Part shown: positions 31,541 through 43,485 of the stretch, in pieces
How positions within the stretch are numbered: the first letter of the stretch is position 1
Layout: every line of letters starts with the position of its first letter
Program-made: the position numbers and the translations under genes
Notes under the pieces: model-generated
The model's input: only the letters and a program-made list of their open reading frames with translations
Told to the model about the DNA's origin: nothing
Database searches by the model: none
DNA from: Biomphalaria glabrata
Lineage: Eukaryota > Mollusca > Gastropoda > Planorbidae
Length of the DNA stretch: 64,000 bases
Direction: 5' to 3'
Assembly (NCBI RefSeq): GCF_947242115.1
Contig: NC_074724.1
Coordinates: forward strand, 35,387,005 to 35,451,004

Positions 31541-32842
31541 GATATCTTATCTTGCGATCTCTTATCTTGCGATATCTTATCTTGCAATATCTTATCTTGC
31601 GATATCTTATCTTGCGATCTCTTACCTTGCGATCTCTTATCTTGCGATATCTTATCTTGCAATATCTTATCTTGCGATCTTTAATCTTGCGATCTCTTAT
31701 CTTGCGATCTCTTATCTTGCGATCTCTTATCTTGCGATATCTTATCTTGCGATATCTTATCTTGCGATATCTTATCTTGCAATATCTTATCTTGCGATAT
31801 CTTATCTTGCAATATCTTATCTTGCGATCTCTTAACTTGCGATCTCTTATCTTGCGATCTTTAATCTTGCGATCTCTTATCTTGCGATCTCTTATCTTGC
31901 GATCTCTTATCTTGCGATATCTTATCTTGCGATCTCTTATCTTGCGATATCTTATCTTGCGATCTCTTATCTTGCGATCTCTTATCTTGCGATCTCTTAT
32001 CTTGCGATCTTTAATCTTGCGATCATTTATCTTGCGATATCTTATCTTGCGATCATTTATCTTGCGATCTCTTATCTTGCGATATCTTATCTTGCGATCT
32101 CTTATCTTGCGATCTCTTATCTTGCGATCTCTTATCTTGCGATATCTTATCTTGCGATCTCTTATCTTGCGATCTCTTATCTTGCGATATCTTATCTTGC
32201 GATCTCTTATCTTGCGATCTCTTATCTTGCGATCTTTAATCTTGCGATATCTTATCTTGCGATATCTTATCTTGCGATCTCTTATCTTGCGATATCTTAT
32301 CTTGCGATCTCTTATCTTGCGATATCTTATCTTGCGATCTCTTATCTTGCGATATCTTATCTTGCGATCTCTTATCTTGCGATTTCTTATCTTGCGATCT
32401 CTTATCTTGCGATCTCTTATCTTGCGATCTTTAATCTTGCGATATCTTATCTTGCGATATCTTATCTTGCGATCATTTATCTTGCGATCTCTTATCTTGC
32501 GATATCTTATCTTGCGATCTCTTATCTTGCGATATCTTATCTTGCAATCTCTTATCTTGCGATATCTTATCTTGCGATCTCTTATCTTGCGATCTCTTAT
32601 CTTGCGATATCTTATCTTGCGATCTCTTATCTTGCGATCTCTTATCTTGCGATATCTTATCTTGCGATATCTTATCTTGCGATCTCTTATCTTGCGATCA
32701 TTTATCTTGCGATATCTTATCTTGCGATCTCTTATCTTGCGATATCTTATCTTGCGATATCTTATCTTGCGATCTCTTATCTTGCGATATCTTATCTTGC
32801 GATCTCTTATCTTGCGATCTCTTATCTTACGATCTCTTATAA
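31541..32842. repeat. Minisatellite, 15-bp unit, about 87 copies
   Basis: The unit is GATCTCTTATCTTGC with GATAT, GATCTTTAA and GATCATTTA variants. It starts about 67 bases after the exon 8 donor. A multiple of three without stops, so frames of 444-469 residues appear on both strands; these are not genes. Confidence 0.95.
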
Positions 32843-33530
32843 TCTCAAACATATTTGTTTGTTCCTCGTTTTCAATCTTTTACAAATTCTTGTTATCAAT
32901 TATAATCTTTTACACTCTTATTATTTCCTGCACTCTCTTATTATCTCTTCATATCTTATAAAATTCCTACGCTCTCTCTTAACCTGATTGACAGGACAGA
33001 CATGCAGATAGGTATTTAATTATAATTTAAGTAAAATTGTCCTCGTATTTATTGTTGATACCAGGCAACGCAATTAAAAAAAAAACAACACCTGCGGGGA
33101 ATGAAAACCCCAACGAGAGAAAATGGAAATAATTAATATATCAGTTAATCATTTTATAGTAATTAAATAATTCTGTTTGATACGTGCAAAATGTAATGAA
33201 CAAAAGGAGAGATAATACCTTTTGTAGAGAGTTATTCATTTAAAAGGTTAAGCCTACCATAAGACCTTCTATTTTTATAAGTAATTTGATATCTCAGTGG
33301 CTAACAGGTTGGCTTTACATTGTGGAGACCCAATATGTCCAGTTCGTATTCAGAATTTTGACAAGGCAGCAAGGAAAGCTTTTCCTACATTCACACAACC
33401 TCCAGATGCTTACACATACACAGTGACCCATACAAATTATTATTTATTCAATTAAATTGGTGTAACTTCACTAAATATTACCTTTTTTTTTGTTTAAATA
33501 TTTTAACAAGTATTTTTATATATCAACTCC
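32843..33530. other. AT-rich spacer
   Basis: The first 130 bases are a decayed extension of the CTTAT array. Nothing else is recognised. Confidence 0.45.
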
Positions 33531-33534
33531 TTCT

Positions 33535-33665
33535 GTCTTCCCCAAATGACGTATAGTGTATTGCATTTCTGCCTTTCTAGGATTAGTGGAAACTTTACAC
33601 ATTTATTTACTGTACCTAACAAGAAGTACAATTGATAAAAAAATTCGCGGACTAGTTATTACTTG
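33535..33665 (+). repeat. Dispersed repeat J, copy 4
   Basis: TTCTGCCTTTCTAGGATTAG, GGAAACTTTACACATTTATT, ACTGTACCTAACAAG. Confidence 0.5.
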
Positions 33666-33881
33666 TAACTCTTATCCCTTTATTTTTAATTGAGAATAAC
33701 TCTTATCTATTAGGATGAACATTATTTGAGTATCTTCGCAGTATACAAATAGAAGGGGGCATTATCATGTTGTGTTACGCTAAATATTTAAATAAGCCTA
33801 GTTACATCCCCTTATTGCTCCCTATTATTTGTGTTTAGTATTGGATGGATTGAATTTTAATTTATTCACTAATTGTTAAGT

Positions 33882-34535
33882 CAGCGATGATCAAAATACG
33901 GCCCGCGGGCGATATTCGGTCCGCGACGTGGTTCCATCCGGCCAGCCAAAACGTCAGCACAAAGTTTAGAAAATCTCCCCTCCAAAATAAATAATTGAAA
34001 AATGTAACTTAACCTACGTTAGGGCCCCTCACCATTAACATTTGACATTTTTGTGTTTATGAAATGGGACACTGAATATCGAACCCAGCAATGAGGAACA
34101 AGATCTTTGCTTTTTTTTTGTGAAACATGATAATAAGCCAATATATTTGTTTTTAAAAGAAAGAGTAGCTGCTTTAAAAACAAAACAAAGCATAAAAAAG
34201 GCATTATCAAACAAATATGGCGTCATTCTTTATTTGAGCGCAAATAAAGGATTGTTAAATTATGCCTCGAGATTGGAGGATTGATATTTGCCAAAAAAAA
34301 AAAAACGAGAAAATTTGTCGGTGGTAAAGCTAAAAGGCTGCTCACATTATAAGCAGAGGAATGTAGCTACCCTTTCTGTTGTAGAAGTAAAAGATAAACT
34401 TCAAAAAATGTCATTAATTAATGTAAGTACCAGATCCACAAGTTTCCAATTAAATATATTTTAGATTAATTTATTTTTGATTTTATACCTTTTTTGGTGA
34501 TATGGCTAGAGACTGGAGGGGTTGGGCATCTCTGG
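33882..34535. mobile_element. hAT element (gcccgcgggcc ends), copy 3
   Basis: A 654-bp element. Starts CAGCGATGATCAAAATACGG and CCCGCGGGCG; ends GGGGTTGGGCATCTCTG. Flanks tgttaagt (33874-33881) and ttttaagt (34536-34543) match at 7 of 8. The interior resembles copy 1. Confidence 0.8.
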
Positions 34536-35233
34536 TTTTAAGTGATCTTTTTACGAAAATTTGTTTTCATGCGGAACAAGTTTATGTGCAAACTTTCATT
34601 TTCATAGGTCATGATAATTTCTAACTAGGTTGCAGAAGTGGGCTGATGGTAAGAAAGTATAAATATTGGATCAGAGTAAACTGTTAAATAATAAGTATGT
34701 TTTTTAAACTGCGCTACAAAGTAGAGCATAAATGAAAATTACTGTAAAGATAATTTTTTATTATTTAATAAAAAAAAAAAGAAATGATAATCGATAGTCG
34801 TTGGGAAAAAAAAGAAAATGATATTGTTTCTGTAGAAGGAGAGAACATTGAAATAGTGCAAACTTTTAAATATCTTGGAACTATCTTAGACAATAAATTA
34901 CATTACAGTATCCAAAAACAAGAAATCTCCAACACAAGCGCAAAAAAAACAAAAAAAACATAATCAAATATTAATATCTAAATTATATAGAACAGTGATG
35001 CCCAAACTAGGGCCCGAGGGCCATATCAGGCCCGCGACGTGTTTCCATCCGGCCCGCCGAAAAATCGGAACAAAGTCTAGAAAAAAAAAAGGTTGACAAT
35101 TTTTAGGTTAGGGTTGGAGCTTTGATGGATTTCATTCAAATCTAATGTATCTAATATTCTTTTATTTTCCCCTAAACAACACAAAATGTTGACAGTTATT
35201 TTTGGTTCTTCGACAATTTCGCTGCTGTCTTGA

Positions 35234-35424
35234 CAGGGGCTTAGCTAGGAATTTTCCATCGTTTGTGGGCCCGGGAGGCTTGACCTCTTTGGGGGCCCCT
35301 GCATTTCGCGTAATATTTTTTTTTATGTAAAAAACACTCATTTCGGGCCCCTCTCAAGTGGCGACCCGGGAGATTTTCAAATCTTCCCCCCATCCTCCCC
35401 CCCCCCACCCTAGCTACGCCACTG
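35234..35424. mobile_element. hAT MITE, family D, copy 3 (nested)
   Basis: A 191-bp element, ends CAGGGGCTTAGCTAGGA and CCTAGCTACGCCACTG, with a perfect 8-bp duplication tgtcttga (35226-35233 and 35425-35432). Confidence 0.93.
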
Positions 35425-35624
35425 TGTCTTGAGATGGCTGTGTCATTGACACCTTGTGTGCAGCGTAGGGCATCATTACTGCACCCTTTTGCTTTGTGTT
35501 CTAGTGGTATCAGTGCCAGTGGTACCATACAATTTAATATTGGTGTGTTTTAATGAAATGGGAGCAAACAGGGGTTAAGAATGAAAAAAAAACCATTAAA
35601 ACACTTAATTATATTATTATTATA

Positions 35625-35826
35625 GCTTTTATATAGCGCTACTTTCATGCTTATAGCATGCTCAGAGCGCTTTGGTCCAATCTCATTTGTGGACCAGTGG
35701 GGCGGGGGGGGGTATCTAGGAGTTGGTTTTCCGTGCTGCCTTTAGGCGCTCAGTAAACGCAACTCTGCCCCGAGTCGGGTGTCGAACCTCGAGCCCCCTT
35801 CTAGGTAGCCAAGACAAGCTAAGTAG
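35625..35826 (+). mobile_element. SINE-like family C, copy 2 (nested)
   Basis: Shares CTACTTTCATGCTTATAGCA, TGCTCAGAGCGCTTTGG, TTTTCCGTGCTGCCTTTAGG, CGCTCAGTAAA, CGAGTCGGGTGTCGAACC and AGGTAGCCAAG with 9527-9765 and, inverted, 36943-37075. Confidence 0.75.
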
Positions 35827-35960
35827 GCTTACACAAACGTTTTCAGTAATAAAAACGTTAAACCCACATTACGTAATCGCTTAAAGGTTGTAAGTAGAGC
35901 CGCTGGTTTGTAATAAACTATTTAAACTGGTTTATTCTCTGTTTCATATTTTATTTTATT

Positions 35961-36407
35961 TTCATTATTATGGCCCGCGATACGAGTGTTGGAAATTAAA
36001 ATGGCCCGCAGACCGAATAAGGCTGGGCATTACTGACATAGAAAATGTCTCCTAACAAGGTTCATTATTGTGGCCCGCGATACGAGTGTTGGAAATTACA
36101 ATGGCCCGCAGACCGAATAAGGCTGGGCATTATTGACATAGAAAATGTCTCCTAACAAGGTTCATTATTGTGGCCCGCGATACGAGTGTTGGAAATTAAA
36201 ATGGCCCGCAGACCGAATAAGGCTGGGCATTATTGACATAGAAAATGTCTCCTAACAAGGTTCATTATTGTGGCCCGCGATACGAGTGTTGGAAATTAAA
36301 ATGGCCCGCAGACCGAATAAGGCTGGGCATTATTGACATAGAAAATGTCTCCTAACAAGGTTCATTATTGTGGCCCGCGATACGAGTGTTGGAAATTAAA
36401 ATGTAGT
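35961..36407. repeat. Tandem amplification of a hAT right end, 100-bp unit, about 4.5 copies
   Basis: Each unit starts TTCATTATTGTGGCCCGCGA, holds the hAT right end up to GGCTGGGCATTATTG, and then the flanking ACATAGAAAATGTCTCCTAA CAAGG. Units start at 35961, 36061, 36161, 36261 and 36361 and are almost identical. Confidence 0.93.
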
Positions 36408-36476
36408 GTAATTAAAGTGTAGGCTTCAGCATTTTTTTTTTTAATTTATCACCTAGAAAGACATAAGTCGGCTGCC

Positions 36477-36548
36477 TGACCGTGCGGTATTATCTTCAAA
36501 TGTGAAGGAACATCCGAAATATGTAGAACATTTTACAATCAAACAAAA
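36477..36548 (+). repeat. SINE family A tail fragment
   Basis: GTGCGGTATTATCTTCAAAT, GTGAAGGAACATCCGAAATA and ATTTTACAATCAAAC match 12310-12400. Confidence 0.55.
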
Positions 36549-36905
36549 CTCTTACTCATGTTTATCGTCAAAATGGTCTCCAAATAGTTCTCTGTAATTA
36601 TGATGTGCAGTTTGTAAATTGTCTAGGTCCAAACAAACAGGTGAATCCTGGATGCTTGCTTATACATATCAAGCTATAGCAAAACATTTTCAGTGACAGT
36701 ATCCACATTTACAGCTGATGGTAGAAGAGCTAAAATCAGGTTTATTTCTCAAAACATGTATACGTACGACGTTTTCAGCCACACAATGTCCAGTGCCCAC
36801 TTACCAAAAAGTAGTCGGACCACTTAGTCTACTAGTGGTCATCCTATCGATCAAGATCTGCACACTTAAAGACTTTACTTTGTGAGGTTCAGTGTTTGAA
36901 ACTCC
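36549..36905. other. Spacer
   Basis: Nothing recognised. Confidence 0.5.
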
Positions 36906-36942
36906 TGCCATGTGTGGGATTCGTGGTCGAGAGGCTAAATAC

Positions 36943-37075
36943 CCATAGGTTGTCTTAGATTAACTACCTATGAAGGGGGCTCGAGGTTCGACACCCGACT
37001 CGAGTAGAGTTGTGTTTACTGAGCGCCTAAAGGACCATCGTGCTCCGAGCATGTTAAAAGCTATAATTTATTTTT
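36943..37075 (-). mobile_element. SINE-like family C, copy 3
   Basis: Inverted partial copy: GGGGGCTCGAGGTTCGACAC, CCGACTCGAG and ACTGAGCGCCTAAAGG. Confidence 0.7.
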
Positions 37076-37660
37076 ATTTATGCAAACAATGATTCAATAG
37101 AAAACAAAGATAGCATGTAGAAACACAAAAAATTAGACTTGTAAATATAATTTTTTTTTAAAATTAAACTAATTATATGTAAAGTCTAGAAGGCCGATAA
37201 TATAGACTAAAAAAATATAGACTTTATAGGGTTACTGTCTCGATAACAAGAAGCTCAACTTTATAAAAGAAAATCCGTATATTTTATTGTTTATTCAAAT
37301 CAAACTAAATCTTGATCTAAATATAGTTAATTATACTACATTAAAGTGTTTCCGAAGATGTGCTGTGTCGCTAGTGAAACACAATACTGGGGCTGGGAAG
37401 ACTGCTCTATCACAGATTTGATAGGTCTACTACACTAGATCTAGTAGTATTAAGTCTGTACCAATAGTAAATCTATCGTCAAGAAGTTTTCATGTGACTT
37501 GCAGATCTACATTTTATCTTACCCCACTTACTAGGTTTTGTAGAGTTCTAGTTCTAGTAAATTAAAAAAAAAAATAATGCCTACCTGTTTTAGAGCTACC
37601 TCTGGTGCCTGTTTTACAATAAATTATCACAAAACATGCACCGGTATTCTGATTCATTAA
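37076..37660. other. AT-rich spacer
   Basis: Nothing recognised. Confidence 0.5.
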
Positions 37661-37663
37661 GAT

Positions 37664-38778
37664 CAGTGGTTCCCAAAATTTTTTGTCTATTAGACCCCTT
37701 GCCCTGTTTTCTGATTTTCGGTAGACCCCCTGCTTAACTTATATTGCATTTTTACACATTCATAAACTAATTTTTTTAAACTAATTTCTAACAGCAATGT
37801 AAAAATTAATTAATTTGCCTTATGTATTATTGTACAAGTTTTCGCAAAGAGCAGTTTCTCGTGTATTTCTTGATCTTTCACATTTGGCTCAAATATTGGT
37901 CCTGCGGAGCTGTTTTCATAAACAGGAGAAGAGGCAAAGGTGAGTTACTGGCACCTAAACCAGTAAGCTTCGGGCAGGAGGGACTCATTAGCCTTGGCTT
38001 GCAGCCCACCTAGCCGAAGGAAAATAGAATTCAAACCTCTGCTGCTTTTCAGCTATACACCCAAACATGGGAAAGGCTTCGTGGGTTAGCCCTGGGGCTG
38101 AAGACCATTAGGTAGTTTGCAGCTTTAATGCACATCCCACCGATGTGCCCTTGAACTGTAGTGTTACTTAAAGAAATTCGTTTCATAATATCAGATAAAG
38201 GTTTGTGTAAAACAGTTTTTAAAACTACTTCAATGTTTTATCTATAGTGTTTTTCGTATTTGGCTATAGGTTTAGAGATTTTGTAAGACGCTCACAAAAC
38301 CACCATCTTTTCTATATGATGTTGAAGAAAGATTTTGAGGATCTATTCTGACATTTTTTCTCACTTTTATCTTTTTTATCAGGGTGGCATCGTCTCAAAT
38401 AATGCTCAAGTTTAATTGATTTCATATAATTATAAAAAGGCAACCGCTTATTTAACAAAGAAATAAATAATCAACGCTTTAAAATCAAGATTTCTTTTTG
38501 TTAAATATTAGTTACATGTAGACAAAATTAACTATTTAAATAAGTATTGAAATTAAATACAACTATTTTACTTTCGTATAGTTTGGTACATATTTATAAC
38601 TAAGGTACAGATCATTTATAAATGTTTGAAATAGTTACATTAATGGGGTGTGAAAACTAAAGTCATAGACCCCCATGGACATCTCATAGACCCCCAATTT
38701 ACTTTTTCACTTTCCTGGACCCCTTGGAAATCTTCGTAGACCCCTGGGTGTCTATATAGACCACTTTTGGAATCACTG
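37664..38778. mobile_element. hAT-like element, ~1.1 kb, with nested repeat G
   Basis: Ends CAGTGGTTCCCAAAATTTTT and CCACTTTTGGAATCACTG are imperfect inverted repeats. AGACCCC/GGACCCC words recur near both ends, as in element families of this kind. The flanks share only aagat, so the target duplication is not convincing. Repeat G is inserted at about 37930-38135. No transposase is recognisable. Confidence 0.65.
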
Positions 38779-39425
38779 AAGATTAATAGTAGTTTTGTGT
38801 GACGTCACTTGGAAAATCGGTGAAAATCTGACCGTTTCGGATGCGCAAAATAGTTACGTCAGAAAAACATCAATTACTAACTTGAATTTCAACATAAAAA
38901 AAAAATTTAATAATATATTCATTATATGTAAATGAAAACACATATTAAAAATTGTCAAAACCATCGGAGTGTCTCTTTAAGCTTGCTAAAAAGATCCCCT
39001 TTGGCATGCGGTCGTCTCCCCTGCAAATTGGAGGTCTGACCTGAGCTGTAGAATGGAAAATAATGCTAATAAACTATATTCACAAGCCTCCAGCAGAACA
39101 TTGTTATCTGTGATGTAGCCAGAGTATGCTCATTTTACGAAGGTAGCCTTGTTGGAAGCGTTCTGTGATACTTTATTAATCGTCTGCTGGATGAAAGGGA
39201 GTTAAGCCTAGCGTAGAGACTTAGATCGTTGCGTACACATTTGAAACTCACTACTATAAACTATAAAGTATTCAATGTAAGCACTTATCAAACTAGGTGA
39301 CTAGTCCATCAAATGGTCACAAAGGGCACGTGTGTCCTTGAGTTCGAATTGAAGTCAAGTAACTGTTTTCAATGCTTTTCAAAAGCCAACACGGAAGCGT
39401 TCTATCAGATAGCTTTTTTTTTTTT
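38779..39425. other. Spacer
   Basis: Nothing recognised; AT-rich with short open frames only. Confidence 0.5.
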
Positions 39426-39429
39426 TTAA

Positions 39430-39970
39430 CCTATCCCTTAGTCTGTTGGACCGTTGGGGCACCAGGCAAGATTTGTCGACCGTCTTTCTCCATTCCTCCC
39501 TTTTTTTTGCCTTATTTAGAACCTCTCTCAATAGCAGGCCTGTCCATTCTTTAATGTTGTCCTCCCATCGCTTTTTCTGTCTGCCTCTTCTTCTTCTCCT
39601 GGCACTGTTCTCTGAAAAAAGGTCTTTGCGAGCCCCGTAGATCTTGTAATGTGGCCAAAGGTTTTAAGCTTTCGTCTTTTCACAATAGTTAGCAGGTCGT
39701 CATGGGCTCCGATCGCTACAGTAACCCTGTCTCTGATTTCTTGGTTTGTGATGCGGTCTTTGAATGTGATGCCTAGGATCCTTCTGTAGCATCTCAATTC
39801 CATTGCTAGGATCCTCCTCTCAAGCTCTGCATTCAACGTCCACGACTCACAAGCATACAAAAATGTGGCCATGACCAGAGAGCGCATCAGTCTGATTTTG
39901 GTGCCGAGGGCTAAGCCCTTATCTTTCCATATTATTTTAAGTTTTGAAAGCCTAGGAGTGGCCAACCTTT
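39430..39970 (-). mobile_element. LINE 3' fragment (ESWTL family), copy 2, longest
   Basis: The minus strand encodes KIRLMRSLVMATFLYACESW, TLNAELERRILAMELRCYRR, ILGITFKDRITNQEIRDRV and an RRKLKTFGHITRSTGLAKTF end: the C-terminal thumb region of a non-LTR reverse transcriptase. Further on, a frameshift relative to this frame separates a second piece (RQKKRWEDNIKEWTG-type). 5'-truncated, inactive. Confidence 0.9.
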
Positions 39971-40735
39971 GACGCATGCGCCAAAATTAGCGCATTGCAC
40001 AATCAAAAGTGGTGCATTTTTATCTCCCCTCCCGAGAAAAAATGAAAATAAATGAACAGGATTTTAATTTACTAGTCATTACGACGCCAAGATCGACCGA
40101 TATGTTTATAGAAATATTCAGACAAAACATAAAGAAGAAGACGTATTTGCACCTTTTTTTTTTTTATGTTGCCTAGTTAAGTTTCTTTTTGTTTTTAGAG
40201 GTATCTATGATAATTTGAAGGCCCAAGGAAAGGTCTAATTGGAGGGATGTGTTGAAGCAGGCCAAAGCCTGAAGCGCCACTAGGATGGATGAACGGATCG
40301 ATGATAATTTCAACATTTTCGAAGACATTTTTCACCGTAATCGTCACTCTAAGGAAAACCAGATGGTCAGACATATTTCTGGAAGCAAAGTCATGTCTAG
40401 GGAAACCATCAATTAACTAAAGTAAACCAAGCCGTCAATGTAAAGTTAATTAGAACTTTAATCTTGCTTGAAAGATTTTTTTGTTGTGCTCTTTTGAGAT
40501 ATTACTGCATCAAGAGACTGTGTGTGCAACAATTTTGAACTTGCAGCTTGTTTTGGATACCAGTTGGGAAATGTTGAAAGAGAGAGAACGGCTGCCAGAT
40601 GAAAAGAGCACTCCTGTGGGATGAAAAAAAAAATGTTTATTTGAGCTTTTTTAGTTGATGAAATATTCGAGCGAAATAGTCTGATGAATTCATCTACATA
40701 GAGCTTATACTCTGAAAACAAATTTAATAATGAAA
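39971..40735. other. Spacer with a short repeat-like patch
   Basis: GGCCAACCTTTGACGCATGC near 39960 resembles a MITE end, but no partner end was found. GGAGGGATGTGTTGAAGCAG near 40235 looks like a LINE 3' piece, weakly. Confidence 0.35.
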
Positions 40736-40737
40736 TC

Positions 40738-40880
40738 AGTGGCGTAGCATCCATGGCGCGAAGGGGTTCAATGAACCCGGGCCAACGACCATTAGGGGCC
40801 CACAGCCTGTGGCGTAGCAACAATGGCGCAAAGGGGTTGATTGCATTTGGGTCCATAACTCTTGACCAGTTAGGGCCCAT
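40738..40880. mobile_element. Fragments of family D-like MITE
   Basis: Two direct blocks, CAGTGGCGTAGCATCCATGG CGCGAAGGGGTTCA and CTGTGGCGTAGCAACAATGG CGCAAAGGGGTT, lie about 65 bases apart, each followed by a GGGCCCA word. The ends are incomplete. Confidence 0.45.
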
Positions 40881-41084
40881 GTGATTTTAAAAAGTTTTCA
40901 CCTAGAAGTGTTTTAGGTATGTAATTGTGTTGAATGTAGAACTCATAAAAACATTTCTTTATTCATTTGAAACATCTGTACGTGGTTTTATTCTGTTAAG
41001 GAAATTGTACAAATATTGACGTTTAAGACGCTATTACTTGTTGGAGTCCTAACGGAATCAAACGTGAAGACATTGTTACTAATT

Positions 41085-41215
41085 AATTATACCCCCCTCT
41101 CGTCCACCGCTCTTATTTTTCCTCCTGGCTCACCAAAGAGATTGAGAAAACTTAAAAACATGAAATTGCGTTTTAACGAAATAAACGGTAGAAATATTTC
41201 CAGGCGCGTAGATTT
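41085..41215 (+). repeat. Dispersed repeat I, copy 3 (weak)
   Basis: ACCAAAGAGATTGAGAAAAC and TTAAAAACATGAAATTGCG resemble 17940-17990. Diverged. Confidence 0.35.
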
Positions 41216-41690
41216 ATTATTGTTATTATAGATCTAATACAGAGTAATACTGTGATGGAATTGAAATATTGATAACATTTACTCTTTTTTAAGCTTTGTT
41301 TTTTGTTTTTTTTAAAGTATATTTTTTTAAACTTATTATTACATTCATGTATTGTCTACGCATTATTACCTCGTCGCTGGCTGTTTGAAATTCACATCTA
41401 CACTTATTGTATCCTATTCTGTTAGTTATTGTGTTAACATTTTTCGTGGCCCAATTCAAGGGAAGATAACGTTTCATAAGAAGTGTATTGGTTTAGAATG
41501 ACTGGGGTTGCGTCCCTTTGATGTGTTGCGCACACCATAAATGTGTATATGTGTAGATCTCAGAGAGTGTGTAGTAGATCCCGTTAACCATTTCTTGCTA
41601 TGGATGTATTTAATCGCCAGTTGTAAGTGTATTTTTTTCTAATATTTATTTCAGTTATAGTATTAGATGTATGTTTGTTAACTCTATTCT
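41216..41690. other. AT-rich spacer
   Basis: Nothing recognised. Confidence 0.5.
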
Positions 41691-41749
41691 TTATTCAAAC
41701 ATTTCTTCAGAATTTGAGATTAGTACACCCTACCACGAATATCTCTCGC

Positions 41750-42135
41750 AGGACGATGGCAGGGTTCAAACCCGCAACTATAGGGACCACAGACCAGAGT
41801 GCATACTCTGCTGTCCAAAACTATATCTCTGCATCAGTAATTACTTTGATAAACATTGCCATAGAATTTGTTGACTAGATAAGACAAGAGATAAAGAAAT
41901 TCAGGGTCTAGTTAGTGCCACAAACTCTCAAGTACAGTTTAGTTTCTAATACATCAAACCCGCGACTATAGGGACCACAGACCAGAGTGCATACTCTGCA
42001 GTCCAAAACTATATCTCTGCATCAGTACAATAATTACTTTCATATTTATTGCCATAGAATTTGTTGACTAGATAAGACAAGAGATACAGAAATTCAGGGT
42101 CTCGTTAGTGCCACAAAGTACAGTTTAGTTTCTAA
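41750..42135 (+). repeat. Direct duplication of a SINE-like segment (~185 bp apart)
   Basis: AACCCGC(A/G)ACTATAGGGACC, ACAGACCAGAGTGCATACTC, GTCCAAAACTATATCTCTGC and ATTTGTTGACTAGATAAGAC occur at about 41768-41935 and again at 41955-42125. The first copy includes GGTTCAAACCC, a B-box-like word. Confidence 0.75.
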
Positions 42136-42150
42136 TAAAGCTATAAATAT

Positions 42151-42518
42151 TTCAGTATACTATCTGGTGCAGGGCGAACTGTATCTGGTCTTGGACCTGG
42201 CTTCAGTATACTATCTGGTGCAGGGTGAACTGTAACTGGTCTTGGACCTGGCTTCAGTATACGATCTGGTGCAGGGCGAACTGTATCTGGTCTTGGACCT
42301 GGCTTCAGTATACGATCTGGTGCAGGGCGAACTGTATCTTGTCTTGGACCTGGCTTCAGTATACGATCTGGTGCAGGGTGAACTGTATCTTGTCTTGGAC
42401 CTGGCTTCAGTATACGATCTGGTGCAGGGTGAACTGTATCTTGTCTTGGACCTGGCTTCAGTATACGATCTGGTGCAGGGTGAACTGTATCTGGTCTTGG
42501 ACCTGGCTTCAGTATACG
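42151..42518. repeat. Minisatellite, 51-bp unit, about 7 copies
   Basis: The unit is CTTCAGTATACGATCTGGTG, CAGGGTGAACTGTATCTTGT, CTTGGACCTGG. Open in several frames because 51 is a multiple of three. Same period as, but unrelated to, the array at 22179. Confidence 0.95.
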
Positions 42519-42935
42519 ACCCCACCCACATAAACCGTGCCATACGATGGGAATCTAGGGAATCTGTTCGTATCTTTCTTCGTAATAAGCAAACTTTGAT
42601 ATAGCATGCAAAACTTAACATACTCATAGATTTTCACGTAGCTACATTTCAAGGTTATATGAACAGTCTCAATGTGTATACAAAAATGTACTGTATCTGA
42701 GCAGAATTAACTTGTTTGAATTGATTTATTATTATTTGGATTTACCGACATGTTTGTTTATCGCTTAAGTGTGTATAAGGGACTGAAACTCAACAGACGC
42801 ACGGTCTATTACATTATTACACTCTGTTAAATCTCTACAAGTTCATTTATAAAAGACAATTCGAGGGCTTATCTTCGTATATTTGTAGGCCTTCTTCATA
42901 CGATACGGGATGTTTGGCTGAGAGGCTTGAATCAC
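42519..42935. other. Spacer
   Basis: Nothing recognised. Confidence 0.5.
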
Positions 42936-42937
42936 TT

Positions 42938-43485
42938 ATCTTATATTATCTTATATGATACAGACGTTACTTCAAAAAAGATGATTATGTCCTACGCGTA
43001 ATGCATTTAGTCATGCATATTAACCAATGACCTAAACTCCGCCAAGTCATTGGCTTGAACCATATATCTTATCTTATTAGATACAGACGTTACTTCAAAA
43101 AAGATGATTACGTCCTACGAGTAATGCATTTAGTCATGTATAGTAACCAATGACCTAAACTCGCCAAGTCACTGGTTTGCCTGACTAGTTCAGGCAACCC
43201 ATTCCATGCTCTAATAGCACTAGGGAAGAAGGAGCTTTTGTACAAATTTGTCCTAGCATATGGAACGAGGAATGTGCCTTTATCTTTGTGTCTTTCAGAG
43301 TATTTTATTAAACTGAGACTTGGGTCTAAACAAATGTTAATTTTGTGATGCAGAGGCTTTTTGTTGATTCAACTAGATTTATTTTAATTATTATTATTTT
43401 TTTTTTTGGGAAACTTTTTAATTTTTTTTTTTTTTGTATTTGAAGATTATGGTTCAGTGTCTTATGTATAATTGCTACCTAACAA
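42938..43485 (-). mobile_element. Two LINE 3' ends in tandem (ataagataag family)
   Basis: The 3' tip (CAGACGTTACTTCAAAAAAG ATGATTA, ATGCATTTAGTCATGCATA) appears twice, at 42938-43062 and from 43066, each beginning with a CTTATCTTAT tail. The second copy runs back into coding sequence (CCATTCCATGCTCTAATAGC) and is interrupted at about 43310-43435 by a T-rich piece (ACTTGGGTCTAAACAAATGT) that recurs at 52070. Confidence 0.75.

Larger units (their letters stand above)
34993..36035. mobile_element. hAT element (gcccgcgggcc ends), copy 4, with nested insertions
   Basis: Starts CAGTGATGCCCAAACTAGGG and ends GGCTGGGCATTACTG. Flanks atatagaa (34985-34992) and acatagaa (36036-36043) match at 7 of 8. 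It contains a family D MITE (35234-35424) and a family C SINE (35625-35826), so it is older than both. Confidence 0.85.

Noticed and set aside
31518-32961. Frames of 444 and 469 residues in the 15-bp array
   Set aside because: Pure repeat translation on both strands; no start context, domains or composition of a protein.
41671-41874. Open frame with many Cys and His residues (EFEISTPYHEYLSQDDG...)
   Set aside because: It lies in a SINE-like segment that is directly duplicated 185 bases later; not a zinc-finger gene.
42211-42627. Repeated SYTEARSKTRYSSPCTR frame
   Set aside because: Translation of the 51-bp minisatellite.
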